Translations under genes and position numbers: made by a program | The notes under the pieces: model-generated | Told to the model about the DNA's origin: nothing | The model's database searches: none | Seen by the model: the letters and a program-made list of their open reading frames with translations, nothing else | NCBI RefSeq assembly: GCF_947507565.1 | Contig: NC_089192.1 | Location: 1,546,690 to 1,610,689 of the forward strand | Direction of reading: 5' to 3' | Length of the DNA: 64,000 nucleotides | Source: Oscarella lobularis | Taxonomy: Eukaryota > Porifera > Homoscleromorpha > Homosclerophorida > Oscarellidae | In this document: positions 11,730 through 23,700 of the stretch, piece by piece | How the letters are laid out: each line of letters begins with the position of its first letter | How positions within the stretch are numbered: position 1 is the first letter of the stretch

Positions 11730-13165
11730 AGGGACCTAAGGCTATACTTGTCCTAAGGGGCCGCGGAGCCATCAATGCGCACAGGGAACAGGAAGGATTT
11801 GTTTGTTTTTTGCCTGTAATTTAATCTCGGACGGTTGTATTCATATCCGGACAAAGGCTTTTCCTCGTCAACCGTACAGTTTGAGTGCAAAAGCTGCATA
11901 TCAATCGAAAGCTCTAACTTTGCTCTATCTAATACCGTTAATTAAGCGTTTGCCGATCCGATCAACGGTCAACCGGATTCTCCTCAACGAAACATGTAAG
12001 TTGAATTGCCTAATGATGGTAACGTCTATATAAGTACGAGACAAACAAAATTGACCCTTTTAGAGGGATTTTTTGGTGAAAAATCTACGGTGCGTGAAAC
12101 CGTACTTTGTGTTCACAATTGTAGCCACTCGAGTTTTTTCTGTCGTCTGAACCCTGTCTGAACCCTACAAATTATTTTGACAACGTTTTCTTACCTCCTC
12201 CGCCCTTTTTTAGCAGTCTTAAAAATTATTTTTCAAAATTTAAAACTACAAGAAACTGTTCAAGCGACCGTGAATCGTTGTTAGAAAATGCTAACGGCCT
12301 AAATCGGGGCTCCGCGATCTAGGAAAATGGGCTATATATACAAGAACACTAACAACGGTTGCCTGTACAAAAACCCGACTATTTTAGCCACTTTTGCTTG
12401 ATCGCTTTTTTAAACGTTGTTATCACAGGGGCGTAGCGTCAATTTTTCGTATGACCCGGCTTAAAGAGAAAGTACTTCAGGCGCGAAAAATTTTTCGACC
12501 ACGCCCACTTGTGCAATTAGGTTTCATCAATGTTTATCGTAAATACTTAGAGAATGAAGAATCATTAAATACGTTCACTTTGTTCAATGCACGTGCTCTT
12601 TCTGTTGTATCATTAGAAAACTTTATTATACTCAAATCGACCAAACTGTCGGAGTCGGACTTTTATGTCGAACTTCGGACATACCGTAGCTATGTCCAGG
12701 AAGCCCAACTTTCTGGTTTTACTATGATCGTGCACGTGTACAATGCCCTTTCTAACTGATTTTATTTTTGCTCGGTTTATCTATCTAAAAATATTTTTCA
12801 TTTTGGAAAACATTGGGCCGGTGGCGACGCCCCTGCATCAGGCTATTCAACTACGTATGTGTCGTTGAGGAGAACCCGGTTTAGAGGGTGTCCGACTTTG
12901 GATTCGGTAGTGGCTATTTTTAGGCTCGATTTTCTCCGCGACCGTCGATCGGATTGGCAAACGCTAAACGGCATTAGAGCAACGTTAGAGCTTTCGATTG
13001 ATATGCGGATTTTGCACTCAAACTGTTCGGTTGACGAGAAAAAGCCTTTGTCCGGATATGAATACAACCGTCCGAGATTAAATTACAGGCAAAAAACAAT
13101 TAAACCCTTCCTAGCTGTTCCCTGGTGCGCCTCGATGGCTCCGCGGCTTTATAGTGGCAAGAGTA
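11730..13165. repeat. large fold-back (inverted) repeat
   Basis: The segment at about 11730-12020 reappears reverse-complemented at about 12838-13165. Both contain, in mirror order, ccgcggagccat, tgttttttgcctg, a cggacggttgtattcatatccgg motif, and cgttgaggagaa-type sequence. The arms are about 300 bp and diverged by many substitutions. The 800-bp spacer contains a second small element at 12426-12835. No transposase is inside, so it is a non-autonomous fold-back element or an inverted duplication. Confidence 0.7.
12426..12835. mobile_element. MITE with CAGGGGCG ... CGCCCCTG ends
   Basis: It begins caggggcgtagcg and ends gcgacgcccctg, inverted termini typical of short non-autonomous DNA elements. 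It is about 410 bp, has no coding capacity, and lies at the inner edge of the right fold-back arm. The flanks do not show a clean duplication. Confidence 0.55.
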
Positions 13166-13898
13166 CTTATCATCTCAGCTTTCAGAAAAACCAAACTTGG
13201 CCGGCTCTGTGAAGCAGAGAACGCGTAAAAGTGATCTAGCTCTACGCCTAACGCACGCGCGCGTTCACGTCTTCCGTCTTCGACTCAAGTTCGCCTGCAT
13301 TTCCACTAATTCCAGCCTTCGCGAACACGTACTGCATGCGCTGTCAATGCTTACATTGTGAGCGTGGACCCGTTCTGACGTAGACGGCACGAAGACGGTT
13401 GCCTATATAGCGCGCCATTGTTTCAGCGGACCTTTCGCTTGTCATGCTCGCTCACCGAAGAGGAAAAACCTCTTTGCGACGTTTTGTCAAACAGCATGCT
13501 GTAGGAGGCGGCTGCAACTCTGCTTACTAACTGTATCTCGATCCCAATTAGGGGCCCTATCTAGTTGGTGCGCGAATAAAGAGCATTCCACTTCGATTCA
13601 TTCGACAAAGCGAAGTTGCTCTAGATGGAATTTTAGAAGTACGTGAACCTTTCTGTCTACACGGTCGGCATTGAAAATTAAAATAAGTGTTCAGTGTTTT
13701 TATGCAATCTCGAAGACGCTCGACGACAGCTGAAAATGTAATAAATCAAGTCTCTCATTTAGGAATAAACGGGAAAGTACAAAGAGATGTCGCGTATGCT
13801 CCGCGACTGGAGATAACGTCGTAATTTGATACTAGTAAGTTGACAGACGCGCGCGTTTCCCAAACAGATACGCCTCCTATATTGATACTCCGTTTTGG
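13166..13898. other. upstream region of the ankyrin/vWA gene
   Basis: No coding exon recognised. It may include the 5' leader; a possible splice acceptor (ttcccaaacag) lies at about 13866, 33 bp before the proposed ATG at 13899. Confidence 0.35.
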
Positions 13899-16800
13899 AT
13901 GGAAGAACTAGAACGCTTTGAGAATTTCGAAGCTGCAATATTAGACCTGCTTCCTCCGGAGAACCTCAAGTCGGTTCTTGACGGTCTAAAGTCCTCGGTT
14001 AGTGGCGAGCGTGCACTACTTCGCAAAGATGCGAAGTCTGCGATTGAGAACAGCAGCTTTTGCAAGACTCTCGCGACCGTCAACAAGCGACTGAAAACAA
14101 TCAAGTCTAGATTGAAACGTAATCATTTGGTCGAAATGTCGTGGATCGAGGCTTTGCAGAAGAATCTAAAGGACCTTCAAAACATCGCTTTTCGACACAG
14201 TACTAGTACAGAAAAGGGCATTACGGTCACCTCGCTTATTAAGAACACAGCCGCTCGCGACTTTTGAACTACATCGTTTGGAGAGGTTATTTTTCCGCAT
14301 TCCAACGAGAGGCGTTGCGAAGGTCGATCTGTTCTTTCAGGATGTCGAGGTGGAGTGGGATAAGTGGATTTCAAAGTATGCGTCTTCATTCGGCACGAAA
14401 GCATTTAATACAGCCGAGGAGGGCATTCTAAAGGGATGCATTGGTACGACGCCATTTGATAATGAGTGCATATTGAAAATCGATTTTGCGTAGGACATGC
14501 CGGTGGGCGGTTCGTGTTTGCAGGGCGGATGAACGACGCCTGCAAAGCGTTCGCGTTTCCGTTTCGAGGCGTGAAAAGCTGCCGAGAGATGGGATGCTCG
14601 TGCATGAAATTTCAAAGAAAATTGTTTCGTAACAAGAAAGGAGCCGACGACGCTTCGCCATGCAATGATTGTGGACACGACGAGAAAAGGCATTTTAAAG
14701 TGGAAAAGTGCGCTCTGGATTTTTTGCTTGTCGTCAAGTTTCTTTCTGCATTGAGCAGCGCACGCGTTCTCGTACAGGAAGTGTGGCGAAGACGGCCCAC
14801 ATGATTAAGCGGGGTGGCGCATTTACAAATACCCACCTTCAGGTTAGACACCGTCACACGTTATATTCTGTGGGGCGAGGAGGAGGATCGAGATTGATTG
14901 GGTAATTGGTAGAGCACAGCTACGAATTAATGTCACAAGTACTGTAGTTAACTGAATTAGGCAAATGATACACAAACTTTACCTCCGATTAGAAAAGGCG
15001 TTAGAGTCTTAAAGCCTGTGCAGGAGGAATTAATTCCGAATGCAAATAGATCGGTTTCTGTTTCAGCAACCTAACCTAAAATGCGCTCCTTTCACCAGCT
15101 GGATTATCTCTTTTGTAGAAAGTCATTTTGAGTAGTGACTCAGCAGCAGTCAAAACCACATTGAAAGATGTCGCCGACATAAACGAAACTAATAAAGATG
15201 GCGAGACAGCCTTGCACGTCGCTGCCGGATACTGCGACGATGCGGAGATCCTCTGCTTGTTGCTCAGAGAAGGTGCTTCCTGGAACGCCATGGACAAAGT
15301 ATACGCGGCTAGACTTTTGAAAGAGTATAGTCTTATAATTTTTATAGAATGGTTGCGCTCCTGTTCACATAGCTGCTAGACGAGGCCAGCTCTCTATTGT
15401 GAAGGCTCTGGTCGAGTGGGACAAAGCGAACGCAGAACTGCCGTCTGGTGAGAAAAGTGAGAAGAAACTCCCGTTGCACTTTGCCTGCGAGGAGGATAGA
15501 GTCGACATAATCAAGTACCTCACAAATGAAGCAAAAGGTAAAGGTCGTTTTTATTCACATTGCCAACATACATGCATAATCGGAAATGACAACTTCTTCA
15601 CTGTGTATAGCCGACATCAACGGTACAAGTGAAGAAGGAGAAATTGCCTATTTACCGGCGCCTTGTACGACAGTTCAAAATCTGTCGAAAAGGCAATAGA
15701 AATGGGCGCCGATCCAACTATGCGTAATGAGGAAGACGAAGCTCCTATGGACGTAAGATTTATTTGACAAAACAAATTTAATCTTATTATGTTCGGTAGG
15801 TTTCTGCGAGGCATGCATCTATTAACACAATGCTCGTAATCGCTCGTCGGAATCCCGACACCGTGACAGCAGAAGACGATGAAGGAAACGAACCTTTGAG
15901 TCGTTGCAGAGACGGCACTTCGGTTAAACTTCTCGCCGACTTCGGTGCCGCTGTCGATCATCGAAACCGTGAGGGTAAAACCGCACTGCACGTATCTTCC
16001 GCGGATCCATCTCTTGCTGAAGTGACCAAGGAGCTTCTCGATTGAGAAGCCAATCCGAACATTGCCGATGAGGATGGCTGCACGCCTCTTCATGTTGCTG
16101 CTCGCATGGAGAATGAGCTAGCGATTGATCTACTTTGCGCTAGGAACGCCGACGTCAGCGCCGAAGATAAAGAAGGAAACACTCCCCTGCTCGTTGCTCT
16201 TGACAAAGAGTTTAGAAATATAGCCGAGAAACTTGTAGACAGCGGTGCAGCTGTGACAGGGTCTAACAGAGATGGGTTGGTAAGGTGGAGTGCTCATAGC
16301 TTTGAAGTCGTCTTCTCATCATCGGGCTCTTTTCTTTTAGACTCCATTGCATCTTTCCTGTAGAAACGGATATAACCGCTTGACAAAAAAGTTGATTGAA
16401 CTCGGTGCTATAGTAGAAGTGAACGAAAAAAATCGCGAAGGAAAAACCCCGCTGCATTTTGCTCTCATGTCGGATGTATCCCTTGCAAAAGATTTGTTGG
16501 ATTTCGGTATTTTTAATAGATTTATCGCTTGTTAAAATAATAAGACCTACGCTCTGCTTAGGCGCAAATATGTACGTAAGGGACAGTAAAGGCGACACGC
16601 CTCTAGGGCTCTCTGTTCGGAATGAAACCCCTTTGAAGAAGTTGACCCGAGAAGAATTTGAAGTTCTTGATTTTACAGAAACGTCAAAGGACGATTTGAT
16701 GACTCTTCCAGGCAATTCATTTTATCTTTTGTTATTGATTTGAAAGTGTTTTTTGCGACAGGCCCAACTTGTCCGCAAAAGAGTTTCGCAGATGGGCCCG

Positions 16801-18833
16801 GACTAGCGGATGGTGGCCACGTCAACTGTCGTTATACTTTCACTCTATTCGCATGCGACGAGAAAGGCCGGTTAAGATCAGTGGGAGGAGATGCCGTGAG
16901 AATCATTGCTAAAGAGTCATCTTTGGTACCATGTATTTTGTGTCGTTTCTAATTAATTTGATTCTTACCGAGTTTTACTTTTTTCTAGACTAGATATGAA
17001 GCTCACGTTTCAGACAAAACTGCAAGCAGCTGTTTGGAAGTTTGCGACGTGGCCAATGGAACATACCCTGTTGTCTATGACTTCTCAATCGGAGGTCGCT
17101 ACGAGTTGCACATTATGATTGACGACGAACCAATCATGGGATCGCCTTACGTTGTCAGTCTACTGGGATCAGTAGCACCGCTTCCGCCCGCTATTGAGTA
17201 ATTTCTTTACTAAGGCGCTAAAAACAGCTTAACAGTTATTTGAAAATTAGTACTGCGTCCTACTCTCCGAGCGAATATACTGATGAAGAAGTCCGCTTCG
17301 CGTCAAATGAAGGGATTGGGGAAGTGGATTTGGCTATAGTCTGTGACACGACGTCTAGCATGAGTGAGCTGTATCAATTAATTAAGTCTAGTAATATATG
17401 CGTAAAGCAACTGGCTTTTATTGGAATTGGCAGGTGGAGAAATAGAGAAAGCGCGACTTCTAATAAAAGAACTGATTAAAGCTGTAAAGGACGAAAAGCT
17501 CTGTACTGATTTGCGAATCGCTATTATTGCTTATCGCGACCATCCTCCAGAGGTAAATAGATTGGCATTTTATATTGGTGAGATGTCTAGACTTCGATTC
17601 AGGAGTCAACCTATGTCACCAAAGTCTGGAAACTCAACGACGATGAAAATGCTGTTATACTGGCAATTGATAGTCTTTCTGCTAAGGGCAAGTTTTCTTT
17701 AGTGTTGAGTACTAAGTATCAAATGATAGCGAACGGGCTTCTTTAGGAGGCGGCGATCCTCCTGAAGCTGATGCTCTGTTCGAAGTGTCTCGTCTCAATT
17801 GGGACGAGGCTAATCGACCGCACGCTGCTCGCCTTGCTGTCTTGATAGGCGATGCCCCACCGCATGGCATAGCAGGAGCGATTTATACCGATGCATTTCC
17901 TGATGGTAGAGCACGAAAGTGGGTCCTACGCGCCGGCGCATGCAAAGGAATTCTTTTCAGGTTGCCCAGAAGGCCACGATTGGTCGGTTTTGGCTGAAAC
18001 GTGTCGCTCGAAGAACATCTCTGTTTTCACGGTGGCCTGCCGTAATAACGTGTTTACGCAGAAAGCATTTAGTTCCATCGCCGCATCATCTGGCGGACAG
18101 TGTACTAAAATTGAGGTATTATCATTTTGCCTCGTCTCTACACTTATTTAATCAAACACGCAGCTATAGCCTTATAAATCATGTAGCAGCGCTGGATAAG
18201 ATTAGAAGTTGATATCAATTAGCAGTTAGAGTCAGAACGAACTTTAATCGTGGTGTTAACGTAGAATGAATTTCAACCCTGCTGGTGCCTAAGAGCGTTG
18301 AGGTTGTAGTATAGCTCTTTGATGACATGTACTCGGTTATTGAATGAAAGATATTTATTTGTACAGCAGGAGGTTCCACTACTAAAAAATTAACCAAATC
18401 AATGATGTGCTTTTTCTTTCAGAACAGCAATCAAATAATAGACTTGATCAAAATGCACGTGCAGCTTCTTCTGGACAGACGTCTCGCTTACTGCAAGATC
18501 TCAGATACCATTATTCGATTGCCTCTAACCGGCACGACGGAGGAAAGAAAAACGAAAGTGGCACACGACATGGCGAACAAACGAATAGCGGTACGAAAGC
18601 CGGTTTTGGTAGGACATTATTCGCGATATCTTTATCAGGTTCGTTCGTTGAAGACCTCCGGAGGGAAAGCTTCTCTCAAGAGTCACAGCCTAACGGCAGA
18701 AGATGTGGAGATCGCTATCAAAACTTTTAAGATATTGGATCGTCTAGCAGGCACTGTTCGGGATCGCGCCCTTACTGATTGGCTGGGCAAGCAGCTTTAT
18801 GCTTTGAAGAAAATCACAGATGAAGCGACTTGA
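13899..18833 (+). pseudogene. ankyrin + filamin-repeat + von Willebrand A gene, copy 1, with in-frame stops
   Basis: Multi-exon gene. Order: helical N-terminus (MEELERFENFEAAILDLLPP, 13899-14260); a Cys/His module around 14500-14700 (C-x-C ... CNDCGHDEKRHF), possibly zinc-binding; ankyrin repeats at about 15130-16700 (DGETALHVAAGY, EGKTALHVSSADPSLAEV, DGCTPLHVAARMENELAIDLL); a filamin-type Ig repeat at about 16760-17200 (GTYPVVYDFSIGGRYELHIM ... IMGSPYVVSLLGS); a vWA domain at about 17300-18120 opening VDLAIVCDTTSSMS, a MIDAS-like D-x-T-x-S-x-S variant, with LAVLIGDAPPHG; and a C-terminal tail ending at 18833. A cytoplasmic scaffold or sensor role is plausible. Stops: TGA ending at 14267, where copy 2 has TGG, and TGA at 16043-16045, where copy 2 has CAA. 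With only two clear lesions it could be a recent pseudogene, a null allele or sequence error. Confidence 0.65.
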
Positions 18834-19064
18834 AATGATTCTCATCGAAAGCCTGCTGTTGGAAAAACCCTTTAGCGCAAGAAATCCGGTCCTTAATCGA
18901 AATTTAGATGGTACTCGTTATAGTAGTGTGTATGTCACAGATCCGTTTCACCGTTTCATCTTTTTTTTGTAAAGTTACAATCTGCTTACAGTTTCCGCCT
19001 TAATTAAATCTTCGCGAGAGTATTCAAACCCTTACCATACATGAACTAACGTCTTCGAAGTGAA
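18834..19064. other. intergenic spacer
   Basis: The 3' flank of the ankyrin/vWA gene. No gene or repeat recognised. Confidence 0.4.
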
Positions 19065-19143
19065 GAGGCCCATTTACACGCAGTGTTGCTGATCATAGAT
19101 ATAGTATATCTATGATCACCAACACTGCGTGTAAATGGGCCTC
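19065..19143. repeat. near-perfect 79-bp hairpin
   Basis: The 39-base arm gaggcccatttacacgcagt... is followed by one central base and its reverse complement, with a single mismatch (tgctgatc versus tggtgatc). It lies about 57 bp beyond the stop codon of the ispF-like gene, on its 3' side. It may be a tiny MITE or a 3'-end structure; it has no coding role. Confidence 0.85.
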
Positions 19144-19199
19144 ATAATAGCTTGATAGAAATGGCTCACGTCTTATAATGAAATTTAGAGCAAAGCGTC

Positions 19200-19847
19200 T
19201 CAGCATGAGTCTTGCTTATCGCTTCTCTTGTTTAGCAAAACTACGGCTCTTACCTCAATCGCTTTCCCTTTTCCAACGGGTCCCAAACCTTCCCCAGATT
19301 TTGCCTTAATTCCTACGCAGTCCTCACCAATATCCAAAATTTTTGCAACTCGGCTTCTGATAGCATTTTTCCACTCTTTCAGTTTCGGTTTTTCTGCTAT
19401 AACTACGGTGTCGACATTTCGCACTATGAACCCCTTGAGAGTTGCACGGCGAAGAGCTTCTTTGACGAAAACCGTCGAAGAAATGTCCTTCCACTCGTCG
19501 TCTGACGGAGAAAATAGATCTCCAATGTCCGGTTCGGCTATCGCTCCGAGTATAGCATCCGTAATAGCGTGAAGAAGAGCGTCAGCATCGCTGTGACCCA
19601 CTAGGCCGACACTAGACTCAATATTAACACCACCCAACGTCAGTTTCCTGCCCGATTCGAGACGGTGGACGTCGTAACCGAGACCGATCCGACATTCGCA
19701 TGGCGAAGCCATCACTTTACCGCACGCTAAGTCTCCGTCGATAAAGCATCCGATCGCGTACTGCGGAACAGCATGGGTTAGGGTTAGGTCTACGGTGGAA
19801 TCGTCTCTTCCGCTGGAAGCTCTAATGAGTGAAAGAAGCTTATACAC
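19200..19847 (-). CDS. ispF: 2-C-methyl-D-erythritol 2,4-cyclodiphosphate synthase-like protein
   Basis: Intact single-exon frame of 215 residues. The conserved core starts at Met46 (position 19712) and is of normal bacterial IspF length, about 170 residues. Visible family residues: the metal ligands in GYDVHRL (Asp and His), the HSDADALLHAITDA block (catalytic His-Ser-Asp, the third metal His, then Asp), PDIGDLF, NVDTVVIAEKPKL and the C-terminal KAKSGEGLGPVGKGKAIEV with the conserved Glu. IspF converts CDP-methylerythritol 2-phosphate to the cyclodiphosphate in the MEP isoprenoid route. Animals use mevalonate instead, so its setting among intron-bearing animal genes is anomalous. The KAK(S/T)GE..GPVG(K/R)G ending recalls planctomycete-type enzymes from memory, not from a search. 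The 45-residue N-terminal extension has no clear targeting signal, and the shorter start is equally likely. Confidence 0.88.
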   Translation of the reverse strand: MYKLLSLIRASSGRDDSTVDLTLTHAVPQYAIGCFIDGDLACGKVMASPCECRIGLGYDVHRLESGRKLTLGGVNIESSVGLVGHSDADALLHAITDAILGAIAEPDIGDLFSPSDDEWKDISSTVFVKEALRRATLKGFIVRNVDTVVIAEKPKLKEWKNAIRSRVAKILDIGEDCVGIKAKSGEGLGPVGKGKAIEVRAVVLLNKRSDKQDSC

Positions 19848-20727
19848 TGCTTTCAGGCCGCCAAGCCACTTTTAATCCGCTGCTTAGGCATTGCAATGCA
19901 CTGCAGATATTGAGGCTAAGGGCAATGAAGGTTCTGCCACTCTGGTCGGTCTGGTTTAGGCGCTAACTAAGGAATGGAACTACAGGGCAGCTACGTGAGG
20001 GCTGGTGTAGCAGTAGGGGGTGGGGGGCAGTAGCTAATTAGGTAGAGGTAGCAAGACATGTGATTAGTAGTTAGGATAATTGGAACAGTCGTGTTAGAGT
20101 CGTTCAGTGGAACGCGTGTATCTGTGTGCAAGGCCTGAATAAAAGGAGGAATCCGGAGCCGTCCCCCACGCAGTATTACATTGGTGCCTAAAGCTCTTGT
20201 ATTTGCACCGGTCCGGCGCCTCATGCAGCTCTGAGTGCTAGGGATCACTCGGCTTCTGAGTGACAGAGGTCACAAAAATCAAAATTTATTATACTGCTGA
20301 TTTTGTGTAAAATCTAATGAAATATCCCGCGTCTTCCTGAACCTGTGACTAAATTTTAGTACGTCAGAGTGTGGGAGTCACCCGCGTTCTTTGTTTACTC
20401 AACTAGCATTTTTTCTTAAAGTAGTCAGGGTATAGGGGAAGATGCCCGCTGAATTAGTTGCACGCTCGGAGATAGCTTCGTGATAGCCTCGCGGAGGGCT
20501 TGGCACCATTTCTCTTATATCTATGTTGGCACCGCGAGGCTAGCTTCGTTAGAGCAGGGGAAATTTTGAAAATTTTTCGTTGCAAAAACAGTAGTACGGT
20601 TTTTTATGTCATTTTGAAGCTGACTAACAGCTTTCTTATGGCGGAGACACGATTTGCGTATGTAGTCTAGTTCGCGCATGCTCTGCGATAACACGTTTCC
20701 CTAGCAGATCCGCCTTCTATTGTTTAA
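19848..20727. other. intergenic between ispF-like gene and decayed ankyrin copy
   Basis: Upstream of the ispF-like frame. A G-rich tract (gtagggggtggggggcag) lies near 20010-20030, and an imperfect palindrome around cctcgcgg/ccgcgagg at about 20486-20546. No coding signal. Confidence 0.4.
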
Positions 20728-23700
20728 ATGGAAGCCATCCTTAAAAACGTTAAGGAGTTCATAGCTGACATATTAGACCTGCGCCCTCCGGCGAACCGAT
20801 TCTTAACGATCTAAAGCCCTTAGTTAGCAGCGTTGGCCCAAAGATTTGCGAAGGTCCTGCCGCGAGTGAGAAAAACAGCTTCTTCGTGTCTATCACAACG
20901 GTGAATAAGAAAATCTAAATTGAAGCGTCAGAAGTTGATCGAAATGACGTTGATCGAGTCAAAAATCTGAAAGATCTTAACGTTGCTTATCGATACAATT
21001 TATCAACAGGAAAGAGCCACTTCGCTGATAAAAAACGTCATCGCTAGCGAGTTTTGGACAAAATCATTTGGAGAAGTTATTTTTTTCCGAATTTCAGCGA
21101 GATACGTAGCGTAAATCGTTTCTTTTAGGATGTCGAGGTTGATTGGGACGAGTGGATTTCTGCTTATATAAGTCTCCATTCGGCGCCAAGCCGTTCAATG
21201 CGGCCGAGCAAAGCATCCTAAAGGAATGCATTGGTACGACGCTATTTCATAATGAGTGCATATTGAAAATTGAATTTGCGTATATGTATACGAATATTTA
21301 TAAGACTTGCCGGTGGACGGTTTGTGTCTGCAGGAAGGATAGACGACGCCTGCAGAGCGTTCGGATTTCCGTTTCAATTGAAAAGCTGTCAAGTGCTCGT
21401 GCATGAAATTTCAAGCAACATTATTTGTATAAATAAAGGCGCCGACGACGCTTCGACGTGCAATGATTGTGGCCACGGCGAGAAAAGACATTTTAAAGTC
21501 GAAAAGTGCCGCATTGATTTTTTTCAATGCTTGTCGTTGACTTTCTTCCTGTAGTGAGCAGCGCTCTCGTTCGAATGCAGGAAATGTCGCGATGAAAGCG
21601 TATCTGATCGAGCATAGAATTTGATCGAGCATAGCAGCGAATTTGCAACTACTCGCCTCCAGGTTAGGCATATCTACGTCTCTGTGAGACGAACGCATGC
21701 ATTGCTAAGATGTGTTTCATTGAGTTGAGAGCGGCAAAACTTTGCAAGCGAAAGAGCGAGTTAGATCACAAGAAGCGATACACAAGCTTTACTTTTTACT
21801 TTAAGTACAGTACATTCTAAAAACTATGCAAGGGCGTTGCATGGTGCCTATTCAGAAATCGGTGTGCTTCTATAGACCTAGATGAAGGGTTTTTTTTACT
21901 CCCGATCGCTACCGTACGTAGTGCACTGTTCTCCCACAAACAGAGCTCTTTTTTTGTAGAGTCATTCTTAGTCATTACACAAAAGCAGTTAAAATTGAAT
22001 TGAAAGATGTTGCGGGCATAAGCGAGATTAATCAAGACGGCGAGACAGCTTTGCACACCGCTTCCGGATACGGCGATAATCCAGAAATTATTTTGTTGTT
22101 GCTTAGAGAAGGTGCTTTCTGGAACGCCATGGACAAGGTAAACACATCTAGCTATATAGACCTCGAAAGAGTAGAATTTCTTATAACGGTTTTACAGAAC
22201 GGATGCGCTCCTGTTCACTTGGCCGGTAGACAAGGGCCAGCTCTCTGTTGTGAAGGCTCTGGTGGAGTGGGACAAAGCGAACGCTGATCTACCGTCTGGT
22301 GAAAAAAGTGAGGGAAAGCGTCCTTTGCACTTTGCCTGCGAGGAGGATAGACTTGAAGTCATTGACTAGCTCTCAAATAAGGCGAAAGGTAGCAGTCGTA
22401 CCTTCTCATGCATACTATATAGTTGCAGCTTTTTCAATGCATATAGCCGATATTAACGGTACAAGTGAAGAAGGCGAAAATTGCTTACTTAGCGGCGCGC
22501 TGTACGACAGTTCAAAATCTGTCAAAAAGCAATTCAACTGGGTGCCACACCAACTACGCGTAATGTGGAAGACGAAGCTCCCATGGACGTATAAGATTGA
22601 TTCTCCAAGAAGAATTTTATTCCACAGGTTTCTGCGAGACATGGGTCTATTGAGACAATTCCTGTAATAGCTTGCGTGAATCCCAACACGGTGACAGCTG
22701 AAGACAATGAGAAAAACCAGCCGTTGAGCCATTGCAGAGGCGGCACTTCGGTTAAACGTCTTGCCGACTTCGGTGCCGCCGTTGATCATCAAAACGGCGA
22801 GGGTAAAACCGCACTGCGCGTATTGGCCGCGGAACCGACTCTTGCTGAAGTGACCAAGGCGCTTCTCGATCAAAAAGCCAAACCGAGCATTTCTGATAGG
22901 GATGGCTGTATGGCTGCACGCCTCTTCACGCTGCTGCTCGCATGGAAAACGATGAAGCCATTGATCTTCTTCTTGCTAGCGGCTTCGAAGTCACCAAAGA
23001 AGATAAAGAAGGAAACACTCCCCTGCTTGTTGCTCTTGACAAACAGTATAGAGAAATAGCTGAAAAGATTGTACATATACCCGGTGCCAAAGTGACAGGA
23101 TCAAACAGAGATGGTTGGTAAGGTCTCACCGAAGTAGTCACCTTTTTTCTTGTTACTGGGTTTTTTCTTTCAGACTCCATTGCATCGTTCCTGCAAAAAC
23201 GGATCCATATAGTCTCATGACAAAAAATTTGATTGACCTCGGGCACAAACCGAAATTAACTAAAAAACTGCGAAAGAAAAACCCCTCTGCATTTTGCCAT
23301 CTTGTTGGCTACCATATCCCTTGCAAGAGCATTGCTAAGATTTTGGTATTTATTATACATTTAGAACTTTTTGTACACCTACCAGGTATATGTTCTGCGT
23401 AGGTGCAAATATGTACGCAAGTGACGGTAACGGCGACACGCCTCTAGGGCTGTCTCTTCGGAATAAAACCCTTTGAAGAAGTTGACCCAAGAAAAAATTG
23501 AAGTTGGTGAATTTACAGAAACGGCGAAGGATAATTTGATGACTCCGCCAGGCAATTCATTTTATTTTTCGTTGTTCATTCAATTACCATAATAGTCTTA
23601 TTTTTCTATAGGTCCAACTTGTCCCCTGACTCGCTGGTGGGCACGCCCGCTGTCGTTACACTTTTACTGTATTCGCATGCGACGAGAAGGGCGGACTAAG

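Noticed and set aside
13899-18833. TGA recoding (selenocysteine or reassigned codon) in ankyrin gene copy 1
   Set aside because: The two TGA codons replace different residues (Trp and Gln in copy 2), and no SECIS-like structure was noticed, so plain nonsense changes fit better.
19776-19790. Telomere-like ttagggttagg inside the ispF frame
   Set aside because: Only two units and within the extension coding sequence; chance occurrence.
19770-19847. IspD-IspF fusion from the N-terminal extension
   Set aside because: The extra 45 residues show none of the IspD cytidylyltransferase motifs; too short for a fused domain.
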